Shown here piece after piece: positions 19,722-27,917 of a DNA stretch of 64,000 nucleotides. Both the position numbers and the translations under genes were made by a program. Source of the DNA: JABFXX01 sp036489755 (GTDB taxonomy: Bacteria > Myxococcota_A > Polyangia > Haliangiales > Haliangiaceae). The notes under the pieces are model-generated. The model had not been told where the DNA came from. It searched no databases and was given only the letters and a program-made list of their open reading frames with translations. Location: contig DASXFD010000075.1 of assembly GCA_036489755.1 (NCBI GenBank), positions 124,001-188,000 on the forward strand. The letters are read 5' to 3'. Numbering within the stretch: position 1 is the stretch's first letter; each line of letters starts with the position of its first letter.

Positions 19722-20393
19722 ATGGTGGACCGCGCGTCGACGTGGGTCGTGATCGCCGCCTACAACGAAGGCAAGGTGATTCGCGAGGTGGTGAGTGAGG
19801 TCGCCGCGGCCGGCTGGTCGGTCGCGATCGTCGACGACGGATCGCGCGACGACACCGCAGCAGCGGCGCGGATCCCGGGCGTCGTCGTGCTCGAGCACGG
19901 GATCAACCTCGGCCAAGGCGCGGCGCTGCAGACCGGAATCGAGCTCGCGCTGCGGCGTGGCGCGCAGCAGATCGTGACGTTCGACGCCGATGGCCAGCAC
20001 GATGCGGGCTGCATCCAGGCACTCGTCGACGCGCTCGAGACCGCGGACATCGCGCTCGGCTCGCGCTTCCTCGGCAAGCAGATCGAAGGCGCGAGCTCGC
20101 GGCGCGTCGCGCTGCTCAAGACGGCGACGATCGTCTCGAATCGGCTGTCGGGGATGCAGCTCACCGACGCGCACTGCGGGTTCCGCGCGTTTCGCGCGAG
20201 CGCCGCGCCGAAGCTGACGATCACGCAGGATCGGATGGCGCACGCGTCCGAGCTCTTGCACAAGATCAAGGCGAGCGGGCTGCGCGTCGTCGAGGTGCCG
20301 GTGACCGTTCGCTACACCGCGCACTCGATGGCGAAGGGGCAGGGCGGGTTCCAGGCCGTGCGCATCCTGTTCGATTACTTCTTCCGCGCCTGA
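19722..20393 (+). CDS. GT2 glycosyltransferase, DPM1-like (polyprenol-phosphate-sugar synthase type)
   Basis: A 223-residue cytosolic GT-A protein with no transmembrane helix. Motifs are VVIAAYNEGKVI, AIVDDGSRDDT (nucleotide-binding Asp39), NLGQGAALQTG, and the metal-binding FDADGQHD (88-94), then GSRFL and CGFRAF. This short form is typical of dolichol/polyprenol-phosphate mannose or glucose synthases. GGAG precedes the ATG. It sits just upstream of rmlA with 17 bp between them. A likely role is to make a lipid-phosphate sugar for one of the many GT-C enzymes in this locus (inference); transfer straight onto a glycan is the alternative. Confidence 0.85.
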   Translation: MVDRASTWVVIAAYNEGKVIREVVSEVAAAGWSVAIVDDGSRDDTAAAARIPGVVVLEHGINLGQGAALQTGIELALRRGAQQIVTFDADGQHDAGCIQALVDALETADIALGSRFLGKQIEGASSRRVALLKTATIVSNRLSGMQLTDAHCGFRAFRASAAPKLTITQDRMAHASELLHKIKASGLRVVEVPVTVRYTAHSMAKGQGGFQAVRILFDYFFRA

Positions 20394-20410
20394 GTGATAA
20401 AAGGCAATCG

Positions 20411-21286
20411 ATGAAAGGCATCGTCCTCGCAGGCGGCAGCGGCACGCGGTTGTATCCGCTGACGTCGGTGATCTCGAAGCAGCTACTGCCCGTCTACGAC
20501 AAGCCGATGATTCACTATCCGCTGGGCACGCTGATGCTCGGTGGGATTCGCGAGATCCTCTTGATCTCGACACCGCATGATCTGCCGCGGTTTCGCGAGC
20601 TGCTCAAAGACGGCAGCCAGTGGGGAATCTCGATCAGCTACGCGGAGCAGCCGAGGCCTGAAGGCATCGCGCAGGCGTTCCGGATCGGCGCCGACTTCAT
20701 CGGCTCCGATAGCGTCACGCTCGTGCTCGGCGACAACATCTTCTACGGCGAAGGGCTCGGCGTGCAGCTCCAGCGCCGCGTGAGCGAGAACGACGGCGCG
20801 ACCGTGTTCGCATATCCGGTGCGCGATCCCGAGCGCTACGGCGTCGCCGAGCTCGATGCCCACGGCAAGGTGGTCGGCATCGAGGAGAAGCCGAAGCAGC
20901 CGAAGTCGAATTTCGCGGTGACCGGCCTGTACATCTACGACAACCATGTCGTCGAGATCGCGCGCGCATTGCAGCCGTCGCCGCGCGGCGAGCTCGAGAT
21001 CACCGACGTCAACAAGGCCTATCTCGAGCGCGGCAAGCTTCGCGCGCACGTCCTTTCACGCGGCAACGCGTGGCTCGACACCGGCACGCACGAGTCGTTG
21101 CTCGAGGCCGCGAACTTCGTCGCCGTCGTCGAGCGCCGCCAGGGCCTCAAGATCTCGTGCGTCGAAGAGATCGCGTATCGGCTCGGCTACATCGACGCGG
21201 CCGCGGTGCGCGTGGTCGCCGACTCGCTCAAAGGCAGCGAGTACGCGCGCTACCTGCTCGACGTGATCGGGCACAAGAAGGGATGA
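20411..21286 (+). CDS. rmlA: Glucose-1-phosphate thymidylyltransferase RmlA
   Basis: A 291-residue protein of the normal length for the short RmlA form. It joins dTTP and glucose-1-phosphate to dTDP-glucose, the first step of dTDP-L-rhamnose synthesis. Visible motifs are LAGGSGTRLYPLT with SKQLLPVYDKPMIHYP, LGDNIFYG (metal-binding Asp), and VFAYPVRDPERYGVAE. First rml gene in the order A-C-D-B. An AAGG sequence lies upstream of the ATG. Confidence 0.97.
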   Translation: MKGIVLAGGSGTRLYPLTSVISKQLLPVYDKPMIHYPLGTLMLGGIREILLISTPHDLPRFRELLKDGSQWGISISYAEQPRPEGIAQAFRIGADFIGSDSVTLVLGDNIFYGEGLGVQLQRRVSENDGATVFAYPVRDPERYGVAELDAHGKVVGIEEKPKQPKSNFAVTGLYIYDNHVVEIARALQPSPRGELEITDVNKAYLERGKLRAHVLSRGNAWLDTGTHESLLEAANFVAVVERRQGLKISCVEEIAYRLGYIDAAAVRVVADSLKGSEYARYLLDVIGHKKG

Positions 21287-21299
21287 GCGAGCGATCCAC

Positions 21300-21319
21300 C
21301 GCGGGCGACTTTGCCCGCG
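21300..21319. other. Intercistronic hairpin between rmlA and rmlC
   Basis: CGCGGGC and GCCCGCG form a 7-bp perfect stem with the loop GACTTT inside the 52-bp gap between rmlA and rmlC, the only sizeable gap in the operon. There is no T-tract, so it is more likely an RNA-processing or stability element than a terminator. Short copies of AGCGAGCG flank it on both sides. Confidence 0.4.
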
Positions 21320-21338
21320 TAGCGAGCGAGAGTATTCG

Positions 21339-21896
21339 ATGAAGGTCCATCCGACGACGCTTGCCGAGGTCGTGCTCGTCGAGCTCGATGTGTTCGGCGA
21401 CGCGCGCGGCCGGTTCATGGAGACGTTTCGGCGCGAGCGCTACGCCGAGCTCGGCATCGGCGTCGGGCTCGAGTTCGTGCAGGACAACTTTTCGTCGTCG
21501 GCGCGAGGCACGCTGCGCGGCTTGCACTACCAGCTGCGCCATCCGCAGGGCAAGCTCGTGCACGTCACGCGCGGCGAGGTCTACGACGTCGCGGTCGACA
21601 TCCGGCGCGGCTCGCCGACGTTCGGGCTCTCGTTCGGCGCGCTGCTCTCGGCGGACAACCATCTCCAGCTGTGGGTGCCGCCGGGCTTCGCGCACGGCTT
21701 CGCCGTGACCAGCGAGACCGCCGACTTCGCGTACAAGGTCACCGCGACGTACGATCCCGCCGACGAACGCGCGATCGCGTGGAACGATGCCGAGCTCGGG
21801 ATCGCGTGGCCGCTCCAGGGCGAACCGACGCTGTCCAAGCGCGATGCGGCCGCGCCGGCGTTTCGCGACGCGGAGCTGCCGGTCTACGCGTCATGA
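21339..21896 (+). CDS. rmlC: dTDP-4-dehydrorhamnose 3,5-epimerase RmlC
   Basis: A 185-residue cupin, the usual family length. It epimerises C3 and C5 of dTDP-4-keto-6-deoxyglucose. The catalytic base His63 lies in LRGLHYQ and the proton donor Tyr132 in DFAYKVT; RGRFMETF and VPPGFAHGF are standard family stretches. Stop and next start overlap as ATGA, coupling it to rmlD. Confidence 0.97.
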   Translation: MKVHPTTLAEVVLVELDVFGDARGRFMETFRRERYAELGIGVGLEFVQDNFSSSARGTLRGLHYQLRHPQGKLVHVTRGEVYDVAVDIRRGSPTFGLSFGALLSADNHLQLWVPPGFAHGFAVTSETADFAYKVTATYDPADERAIAWNDAELGIAWPLQGEPTLSKRDAAAPAFRDAELPVYAS

Positions 21897-22735
21897 AGCT
21901 GCTCGTGACCGGTGGCGCCGGCCAGCTCGGGCGAGCACTCGTCCGCCGCGCGGGTGCGCACGAGATCCTCGCGCTCGATGTCGATCAACTCGACATCTGC
22001 GACGCGGCGCAAGTCACCTCTCGCCTCGACGGCATCGACGTCGCGATCAACGCGGCCGCATATACCGGCGTCGACAAGGCCGAGGGCGAGCCCGAGCGCG
22101 CGTTCGCGATCAACGCGCACGGTGCAGAGGTCGTCGCGCGTGCGTGTGCCGAGCGCGGCGTTCGCATGCTCCACGTCTCGACCGACTACGTGTTCGACGG
22201 CGCCGGGTCACGGCCGTATCGTGAAGACGATCTCGTCGCACCGCTCAACGTGTACGGCGCGAGCAAGGCCGCCGGCGAACGCGGGGTACACGCGGCAGGC
22301 GGCATCGTCGTGCGCACGTCGTGGCTGTTCGGCGAAGGCGGCCCGAGCTTCGTCCACACGATGCTTCGGCTCGCGCGCGAGCGGCCGGTGCTCCGCGTCG
22401 TCGCCGATCAACACGGCTGCCCGACGTGGGCCGACGATCTCGCCGACGCGCTGCTCGCGCTCGCGCCGCGCGCTGACCTCGCCGCGACGTATCACTTCTG
22501 CAACGCCGAGCCGACGACGTGGCACGGCTTCGCGACCGCGATCGTCGAGGCTGCGCGCCGCCGCGGCCCGGTCGCGTGCGAGCGCGTCGACGCGATTACC
22601 ACGGCCGACTACCCGACGCCCGCGAAGCGCCCGATGTACTCGGTCCTCGATTGCGCGCGGATCTCGTCGCTCGGCATCGTGCCGCCACCGTGGCGGCGCG
22701 GCCTCGAGACCGTCATCGCGAAGGAGCTCGGCTGA
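21893..22735 (+). CDS. rmlD: dTDP-4-dehydrorhamnose reductase RmlD
   Basis: A 280-residue SDR protein that reduces dTDP-4-keto-L-rhamnose to dTDP-L-rhamnose. TGGAGQLGRAL binds the cofactor; NAAAYTGVDKAE and VSTDYVFDG are RmlD hallmarks; the catalytic pair is Tyr121 and Lys125 (YGASK). It overlaps rmlC by 4 bp and rmlB by 1 bp (TGATG). Confidence 0.97.
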   Translation: MKLLVTGGAGQLGRALVRRAGAHEILALDVDQLDICDAAQVTSRLDGIDVAINAAAYTGVDKAEGEPERAFAINAHGAEVVARACAERGVRMLHVSTDYVFDGAGSRPYREDDLVAPLNVYGASKAAGERGVHAAGGIVVRTSWLFGEGGPSFVHTMLRLARERPVLRVVADQHGCPTWADDLADALLALAPRADLAATYHFCNAEPTTWHGFATAIVEAARRRGPVACERVDAITTADYPTPAKRPMYSVLDCARISSLGIVPPPWRRGLETVIAKELG

Positions 22736-23763
22736 TGGCTCGCAACATCGTCGTCACCGGCGGCGCCGGCTTCATCGGCTTCAACTTCGTGCGCGAGCTG
22801 CTCGCCGCCGAGCCGACCACAAACGTGATCGTGCTCGACAAGCTCACGTATGCGGGCAATCCGCGCTCGCTCGCCGAGCTCGCGAACGAGCCGCGCTTCT
22901 CGTTCGTGCGCGCCGACATCGCCGACTCGACAGCCATGCGCGAGCTGCTCGCGCGCGCACACCCGGACGCGGTCGTGCACTTTGCCGCCGAGAGCCACGT
23001 CGACCGCTCGATCGACGGTCCCGAAGACTTCATCCAGACCAACGTCGTCGGGACGTTCCGGCTGCTCGAAGAGTGCCGCCGCTACCTCGCGGCCAATCCG
23101 TCGCCCGGGTTTCGCTTCGTGCACGTGTCGACCGACGAGGTCTTCGGCGCGCTCGGCCCGACCGGCTCGTTCGTCGAGACCACGCCGTACGATCCGCACT
23201 CGCCGTATTCGGCCTCGAAGGCGGCGAGCGATCACCTCGTGACCGCGTACGTGCACACGTACAAGTTTCCGGCGGTCACCACGAACTGCTCGAACAACTA
23301 CGGGCCGTATCAGTTCCCCGAAAAGCTGATCCCGCTCACGATCGCGAACGCGATCGCCGGCAAGCGGTTGCCGGTCTACGGCAAGGGCGAGAACATACGC
23401 GACTGGATCTACGTGACCGATCACTGCGCCGCCGTGCGCGCCGTGCTCGAGCGCGGCCGCATCGGCGAGGCGTACCTGATCGGCTCGCGCAACGAGCAGA
23501 AGAACCTCGACGTCGTCCACACAATCTGCGACACGCTCGACGAGCTGCACCCGACCGGCGCGCCGCACCGCGCGTTGATCGAGTTCGTCACCGACCGGCC
23601 GGGCCACGATTTTCGCTATGCGATCGATCCGGCGAAGATCGAGAGCGAGCTCGGCTGGCGCGCGACGATCGGCTTCGCCGAAGGAATCCGGCGCACGATC
23701 GAGTGGTACCTCGCGAACCGCGCGTGGACCGACGCGATCCGCTCCGGCGTCTATCGCGCGTAG
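22735..23763 (+). CDS. rmlB: dTDP-glucose 4,6-dehydratase RmlB
   Basis: A 342-residue extended SDR that turns dTDP-glucose into dTDP-4-keto-6-deoxyglucose. TGGAGFIGFN binds NAD; FAAESHVDRSI is diagnostic; the active site Thr133-Asp134-Glu135 lies in VSTDEVFG, with Tyr158 and Lys162 in YSASK. It comes last in the rml operon although it acts second. The 3' end overlaps the convergent GT-C gene by 13 bp. Confidence 0.97.
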   Translation: MARNIVVTGGAGFIGFNFVRELLAAEPTTNVIVLDKLTYAGNPRSLAELANEPRFSFVRADIADSTAMRELLARAHPDAVVHFAAESHVDRSIDGPEDFIQTNVVGTFRLLEECRRYLAANPSPGFRFVHVSTDEVFGALGPTGSFVETTPYDPHSPYSASKAASDHLVTAYVHTYKFPAVTTNCSNNYGPYQFPEKLIPLTIANAIAGKRLPVYGKGENIRDWIYVTDHCAAVRAVLERGRIGEAYLIGSRNEQKNLDVVHTICDTLDELHPTGAPHRALIEFVTDRPGHDFRYAIDPAKIESELGWRATIGFAEGIRRTIEWYLANRAWTDAIRSGVYRA

Positions 23764-25052
23764 CGACGGGACAGCGCCGCGGCCGCACCGGCGATGCAGG
23801 TCGCGGTCACGAGCCAGTGCGAGAACCGATAGTCGAACCCGCCGGCGAACAGCGCCATCGCGAGCTCGTACGCGAGCCCGCTGGCCGTCAGCGCGCGCAC
23901 GAGCGGCACGCGCATGAAGACGAGCAGCGCGATCGCCGCGACCAGGTAGAGCCACGCGCGGAACAAACGCAGCGAGTCGGCCGCATGCGCGACCGCTCGC
24001 GTGGCGAGCTCCCACGTCGACGGGATCGCGCGGTGATGCATCGGTGCGAGCAGATCGAAGTCGCCGAGATCGTCGAAGATCGGATCGACCGGCTCGGTCC
24101 AGCCGACGAGCCGCTTCGCCATCTGCTCGCGATGGAGCAGCCAGTCGACCGGATGATTGAGGACTGCGTGACGCCAGTCGCGATACAGCGCCCACGCTTC
24201 GTCGGGGTCGATGACCGGATCGAAGCTGCGGCGATCGCCGTGCGCGAGCCCCCACCAATCCGACGGATCGTGCTTGCCCCCCGTGATCTCGCGCAGGCGA
24301 TGCGCGTCGAGCAGCGGCACACCCGCGAACGCCGTCTCGAGCGATCGCTCGCCGGTCACGTGATGCCGGCGCAGCACCGCGACGGTATCCGGCAGCATGA
24401 GCGCTTGTTCCGCGAAATAGTCGTCGTTGTCGATGAGGATGCGGTCCGCCGCGATCGCTGCACCTTCGACCGCGATCGCGACACCGGCGATCGCGACAAC
24501 GCGCCGCCAGCCGATCAGCGATGTCGGCACGATCGCGAGTAACGGCACGACCGCCGCGATGCACGTGAAGCGACAGTTGCACGCGAGCACGAACAGCGCG
24601 ATCCCGACGAGCTTCCAGCCGCGTCGCGGTTCGAGCAGCGCCGCGAGCCCGGCGACGAGCGCGCCGGCCATTAGCGGATCCGGCCAGATCGGCGCCATCG
24701 CCGCAGACACCGGTGGGAACAGCAAGACCGCAACTGCGCCGAGCGCCGCGGCGCGCGGCGATAGCACCTTGCGCAGCAGCGCGGCGGCGCCGAACAGCAA
24801 GAGTGCGCTCTGCAAGAGCAACATCGGAAACGGGCCGGCCATGATCCATTCGAATGCGCGCCACAGCAGCGTCGCGAGCGCCGGATGCGAGTCGCTGTAC
24901 GAGCCGCCGCGGACCTCGTAGAGCTCGAGCGCCGAGTCGAGGCTGAGGTAGCCCGGATAGCAGCCGAGGACGAAGACGAGCCAGCCGCCGAGCAAGAACG
25001 TCGACGGTGGCCGCGCCGCGACCCACGCTCGTGCTCGCTGCAGACGCTGCAT
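23751..25052 (-). CDS. GT-C-like multi-spanning membrane protein (YPG family, paralogue 4)
   Basis: A 433-residue membrane protein. It shows the family order: CYPGYLSLDS, SDSHPALATLLW, PIWPDPLMAG (Pro replaces the Lys of WKD), CNCRFTC in place of RYN, a periplasmic loop with DPIFDDLGDFD, and DYRFSHWLVTAT near the end. ATG at 25052 is preferred; GTG at 25070 would add six residues, and neither has a clear ribosome-binding site. It lies next to a flippase-like gene on the same strand and marks the left edge of a block with lower GC. Confidence 0.8.
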   Translation of the reverse strand: MQRLQRARAWVAARPPSTFLLGGWLVFVLGCYPGYLSLDSALELYEVRGGSYSDSHPALATLLWRAFEWIMAGPFPMLLLQSALLLFGAAALLRKVLSPRAAALGAVAVLLFPPVSAAMAPIWPDPLMAGALVAGLAALLEPRRGWKLVGIALFVLACNCRFTCIAAVVPLLAIVPTSLIGWRRVVAIAGVAIAVEGAAIAADRILIDNDDYFAEQALMLPDTVAVLRRHHVTGERSLETAFAGVPLLDAHRLREITGGKHDPSDWWGLAHGDRRSFDPVIDPDEAWALYRDWRHAVLNHPVDWLLHREQMAKRLVGWTEPVDPIFDDLGDFDLLAPMHHRAIPSTWELATRAVAHAADSLRLFRAWLYLVAAIALLVFMRVPLVRALTASGLAYELAMALFAGGFDYRFSHWLVTATCIAGAAAALSRRYAR

Positions 25053-25076
25053 TTTCGTCGGAAATATCACGAAATG

Positions 25077-26033
25077 TTAAGCATCGGCGGGACGTTGAAG
25101 GACACCGCGTCGCTTCGCGAACGGCATGCTCGCGAGCCCGACGACGAGCGACGCCACGACACCGTACACGAAATGCACGATCGCAAATGCCAAGACCGCA
25201 CCTTCGCGGTCGCTGGCGGTCGCGCCGTTCGCGTAGCTCGCGAACAAATACACGAGCGCGGCTTGCGTCGTGCCGAGCCCGGCGGGCGAGATGGGCAACA
25301 CCGACGCGATGACGACGATGGGGACCATCACGATGCCGACGTCGAACGGCACCGGCACGTGCCAGACCCGAAGCGCGATCCACTGTCCGAGGACCAACGC
25401 CGCGACGTGCGGGATGCGCGCGATGATCGCGAGCGCGTGACCCGAGAGGCCGGCGTCGAAGAGCGGCGCGAGCACAGCTCGGCGTGCGAGGAATTCGGGC
25501 GCGAGCTTGATCAGCGCGAGATACACCGCGAACGCGCCGCACAAGATCTCCAGCGTCGTGAGTAACTGCGGGCTCGGCAGCGAGAGGTTGCCGAGCGCGA
25601 TCGCAAGCGTCGTCAACACGAGCAGCGCCGCGAAGTTCGTGCCGATCAGAAACAGCGTTGCGCCCGTGGCACGCGCGCCTGCGGTCCCGGATTTGTGCAG
25701 GTAATAGCCGAACGCGCCTTGACCGACCGCGTAGTTCACGACGAACAGCGCATACGTCGCGCCCCGAACAGCGACCACGTCGCCGAACGGACGGCGCAGC
25801 CGTAGCCCGATCAGCCCGACCCACGTCGCGAACGAGTCGGTGCACAACACGCACGCGACCATCCCGAGATCGACGGCCGCGAGCGCGAGGTGAGGCCCAT
25901 GCCCGAGTCCATCCCGAAAAGCGGCGACAGGAACGCGCGTGACGACCACGACGAGGATCGCGATTCCGACGAGCCACGGCCACGAACGTCGAAGGAATCG
26001 CGCCAACTGTTGCACGTCGCCCCTGGCTATCAT
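25077..26033 (-). CDS. LPG-synthase-TM/UPF0104-like membrane protein, copy 1
   Basis: A 318-residue, about eight-helix protein. Family stretches include LCTDSFATWVGL, NYAVGQGAFGYYLHKSG, GTNFAALLVLT and VLPISPAGLGTTQAAL. It is clearly paralogous to the protein at 31516-32478, with about half or more of the residues shared from SWPWLVG to the C-terminal AFAIVHFVYGV, and more distant from 11992-12933. Start ATG at 26033, 12 bp from the divergent start of the AftA-like gene. Probable role in moving lipids or lipid-linked sugars across the inner membrane (inference from family context). Confidence 0.82.
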   Translation of the reverse strand: MIARGDVQQLARFLRRSWPWLVGIAILVVVVTRVPVAAFRDGLGHGPHLALAAVDLGMVACVLCTDSFATWVGLIGLRLRRPFGDVVAVRGATYALFVVNYAVGQGAFGYYLHKSGTAGARATGATLFLIGTNFAALLVLTTLAIALGNLSLPSPQLLTTLEILCGAFAVYLALIKLAPEFLARRAVLAPLFDAGLSGHALAIIARIPHVAALVLGQWIALRVWHVPVPFDVGIVMVPIVVIASVLPISPAGLGTTQAALVYLFASYANGATASDREGAVLAFAIVHFVYGVVASLVVGLASMPFAKRRGVLQRPADA

Positions 26034-26045
26034 ATTGCTGCTCGG

Positions 26046-27917
26046 ATGTCGTTCGGCTTTGGGGAATCGCGTGGCGGCGGTAAATGGCTCGCGCTCGAGA
26101 TCGTGACGGCGTTTGTCGTTTCGATCGCGTTTGTCGCGAGCTGCACGATCATCAACGTCAACGCGCTGACGCGCCCTGGCCAGGTGTCGGCGCTTGCGGC
26201 GATCGATTACCGGCTGATGTGGTTCGGCATCCCGCTCATCGCCGCGCTCGCGATCTCGGCGAAAGTGCGCGGGGGCGCCGCGTTCGATCGCGTGAGCGCG
26301 CTGGTTTGCGCCGCGTTCGCGGGCCTCGCGTCGGCGGGCCTTGCCGGCGGCATCGTTGCGATCCTTCATCGCACCAACTTCGCGCTCGGTGCCTATTTGG
26401 GCGACACGGCCGTACTCGCGGACTGGTCAGATCGGTTGAAGCATGGCGCCGAAATTCCCGGGAAGATCGTCGGAGCGGGGATTTATCCGCCGATGCAGGT
26501 CTACTGGGTCGCGTGGATCTCGAAGCTGTTCTCGTTCGATTCGCTCTACGCGGTGAAGTACTTCCAGATCCTCGGCGTCGTCTTGTTGGGCCCGCTGAGC
26601 TACGCGACGTGGCGGCTGTTGTTTCGGCCGACGTGGGCGCTCGGGCTGGGCATCGTGTGCACGCTTCCGCTAGTCGAGGGGTTCCGCGAGTACCCGATGC
26701 TTGTCCTGGCGATCTTTCTCCCGTTGCTCGTGAAGTTTTTCGACATCTATCGACGTTCGCCGGACTACCACCCGCTACAGCTCGCCCGGTTCGGCGTCTT
26801 GTTTGGCATCGCGTTCGGGCTCTTGTTCCTGATGTACTCGGGGTGGGTTCAATGGTCGGCGCCGGGGATCTTGTTCGCCGGGCTCTACTTTTTGCCGTGG
26901 CGCAAACGACCGTCGCACGCGCTGATCTTCGCAGGCGTCACCGCGCTGCTCTTCGCGATCGTGTCGATCCACTACTTGATCAGCGTCGCGCACGCGCCAC
27001 CGATCCGCGACGACTACACGTACTTCGAAACGTCGGTCGATCCCGCGTACTTCGCGATGTGGCGCGGCGGCATGCCGGGCAAGATGACGTTCTTGACGTG
27101 GCCGCCACCGGGCGAGCTCGGCAACGTCGGGATGTTCACCGTGCTGATCTGTGTCGGTATCGGTGGCGCGATCGCGCTCGGCCCGCGCCGTACGCTCGTG
27201 ATCTCGTTGAGCGCGATCCTCGCGGGCACCTGGCTGTTTCGCTTCTACTACGCGCATCGCTACTACGAGACCAAGCTCGTCCAGCTGTATCCACGCACGA
27301 CCGTCGAGCTACTGTACGGATCGATGATCTTGGCGGGCTATGCGGTCTACATGCTCGTGGAGCGCGCGCGTGCGCGAGCCGCACCCGACAGCCCACTACG
27401 CGGTCGTGCAGCGGTCGTGGGACTCGCAGCAGGTTTGCTCCTCTTGATCGTGCAGAGCACGTCGGTAACGACCGATCGCTACATGCCGGAAGAGGATCGC
27501 GACTACTGGGGCCACCTCGCGTGGCTCGCCCTCAAGACGCCTCAGCTCGAAGATGACCAGACCGCCGGCGCCAAGGTGACGACCGTCGGCGAGACGTCGG
27601 ATGATCCGAACCACGAAGAGTCGATCGAGCTCCATCTCCCGACGGTGCGAGGGTTCGCGTCTGCGGTGCTGTATCCCGCGCCCGACGGTTTTCCGATCGA
27701 TTTCGAGCTCGACGTTTGGGACAGCCAGAACTGGCTGACGCGGCTCAAAGTCACGAACCAGGCCGCACCCGACAAGCCGCTCGTGCTGCGCTGGACGCCA
27801 CCGGACCCGGATCACGCTGTCGACCACACGAACGCGTTCCGGATCAAGGCGACGAAGCTCCGTCGCGTCGGCGATGGTTATGGCTTGCGCATGGCCAAGA
27901 TCGAGCTGTTTCAATGA
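26046..27917 (+). CDS. AftA-like GT-C membrane protein with C-terminal discoidin-like domain
   Basis: A 623-residue protein with about twelve helices over residues 15-470. GIYPPMQVYWVAW and the following KYFQILG region resemble the YPP..W core of galactan arabinofuranosyltransferase AftA, although the match is by eye and moderate. The RDDYTYFETSVDPAYF loop is probably periplasmic. The last 110 residues (HEESIELHLPTVRGF, VLYPAPDGFPIDFELDVWD, RIKATKL) repeat the discoidin-like domain found at the end of the AftB-like protein at 17540-19678, including the rare string FPIDF. Start ATG at 26046. Base composition is visibly less GC-rich than in the genes to the left. Confidence 0.75.
   Translation: MSFGFGESRGGGKWLALEIVTAFVVSIAFVASCTIINVNALTRPGQVSALAAIDYRLMWFGIPLIAALAISAKVRGGAAFDRVSALVCAAFAGLASAGLAGGIVAILHRTNFALGAYLGDTAVLADWSDRLKHGAEIPGKIVGAGIYPPMQVYWVAWISKLFSFDSLYAVKYFQILGVVLLGPLSYATWRLLFRPTWALGLGIVCTLPLVEGFREYPMLVLAIFLPLLVKFFDIYRRSPDYHPLQLARFGVLFGIAFGLLFLMYSGWVQWSAPGILFAGLYFLPWRKRPSHALIFAGVTALLFAIVSIHYLISVAHAPPIRDDYTYFETSVDPAYFAMWRGGMPGKMTFLTWPPPGELGNVGMFTVLICVGIGGAIALGPRRTLVISLSAILAGTWLFRFYYAHRYYETKLVQLYPRTTVELLYGSMILAGYAVYMLVERARARAAPDSPLRGRAAVVGLAAGLLLLIVQSTSVTTDRYMPEEDRDYWGHLAWLALKTPQLEDDQTAGAKVTTVGETSDDPNHEESIELHLPTVRGFASAVLYPAPDGFPIDFELDVWDSQNWLTRLKVTNQAAPDKPLVLRWTPPDPDHAVDHTNAFRIKATKLRRVGDGYGLRMAKIELFQ

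Noticed and set aside
17519..19723. A very long N-terminal extension of the minus-strand NEHT gene, up to 19723
   Set aside because: The extension is antisense to the AftB-like gene and has the low-complexity charged composition of shadow frames; the ATG at 17518 starts right before the first helix.
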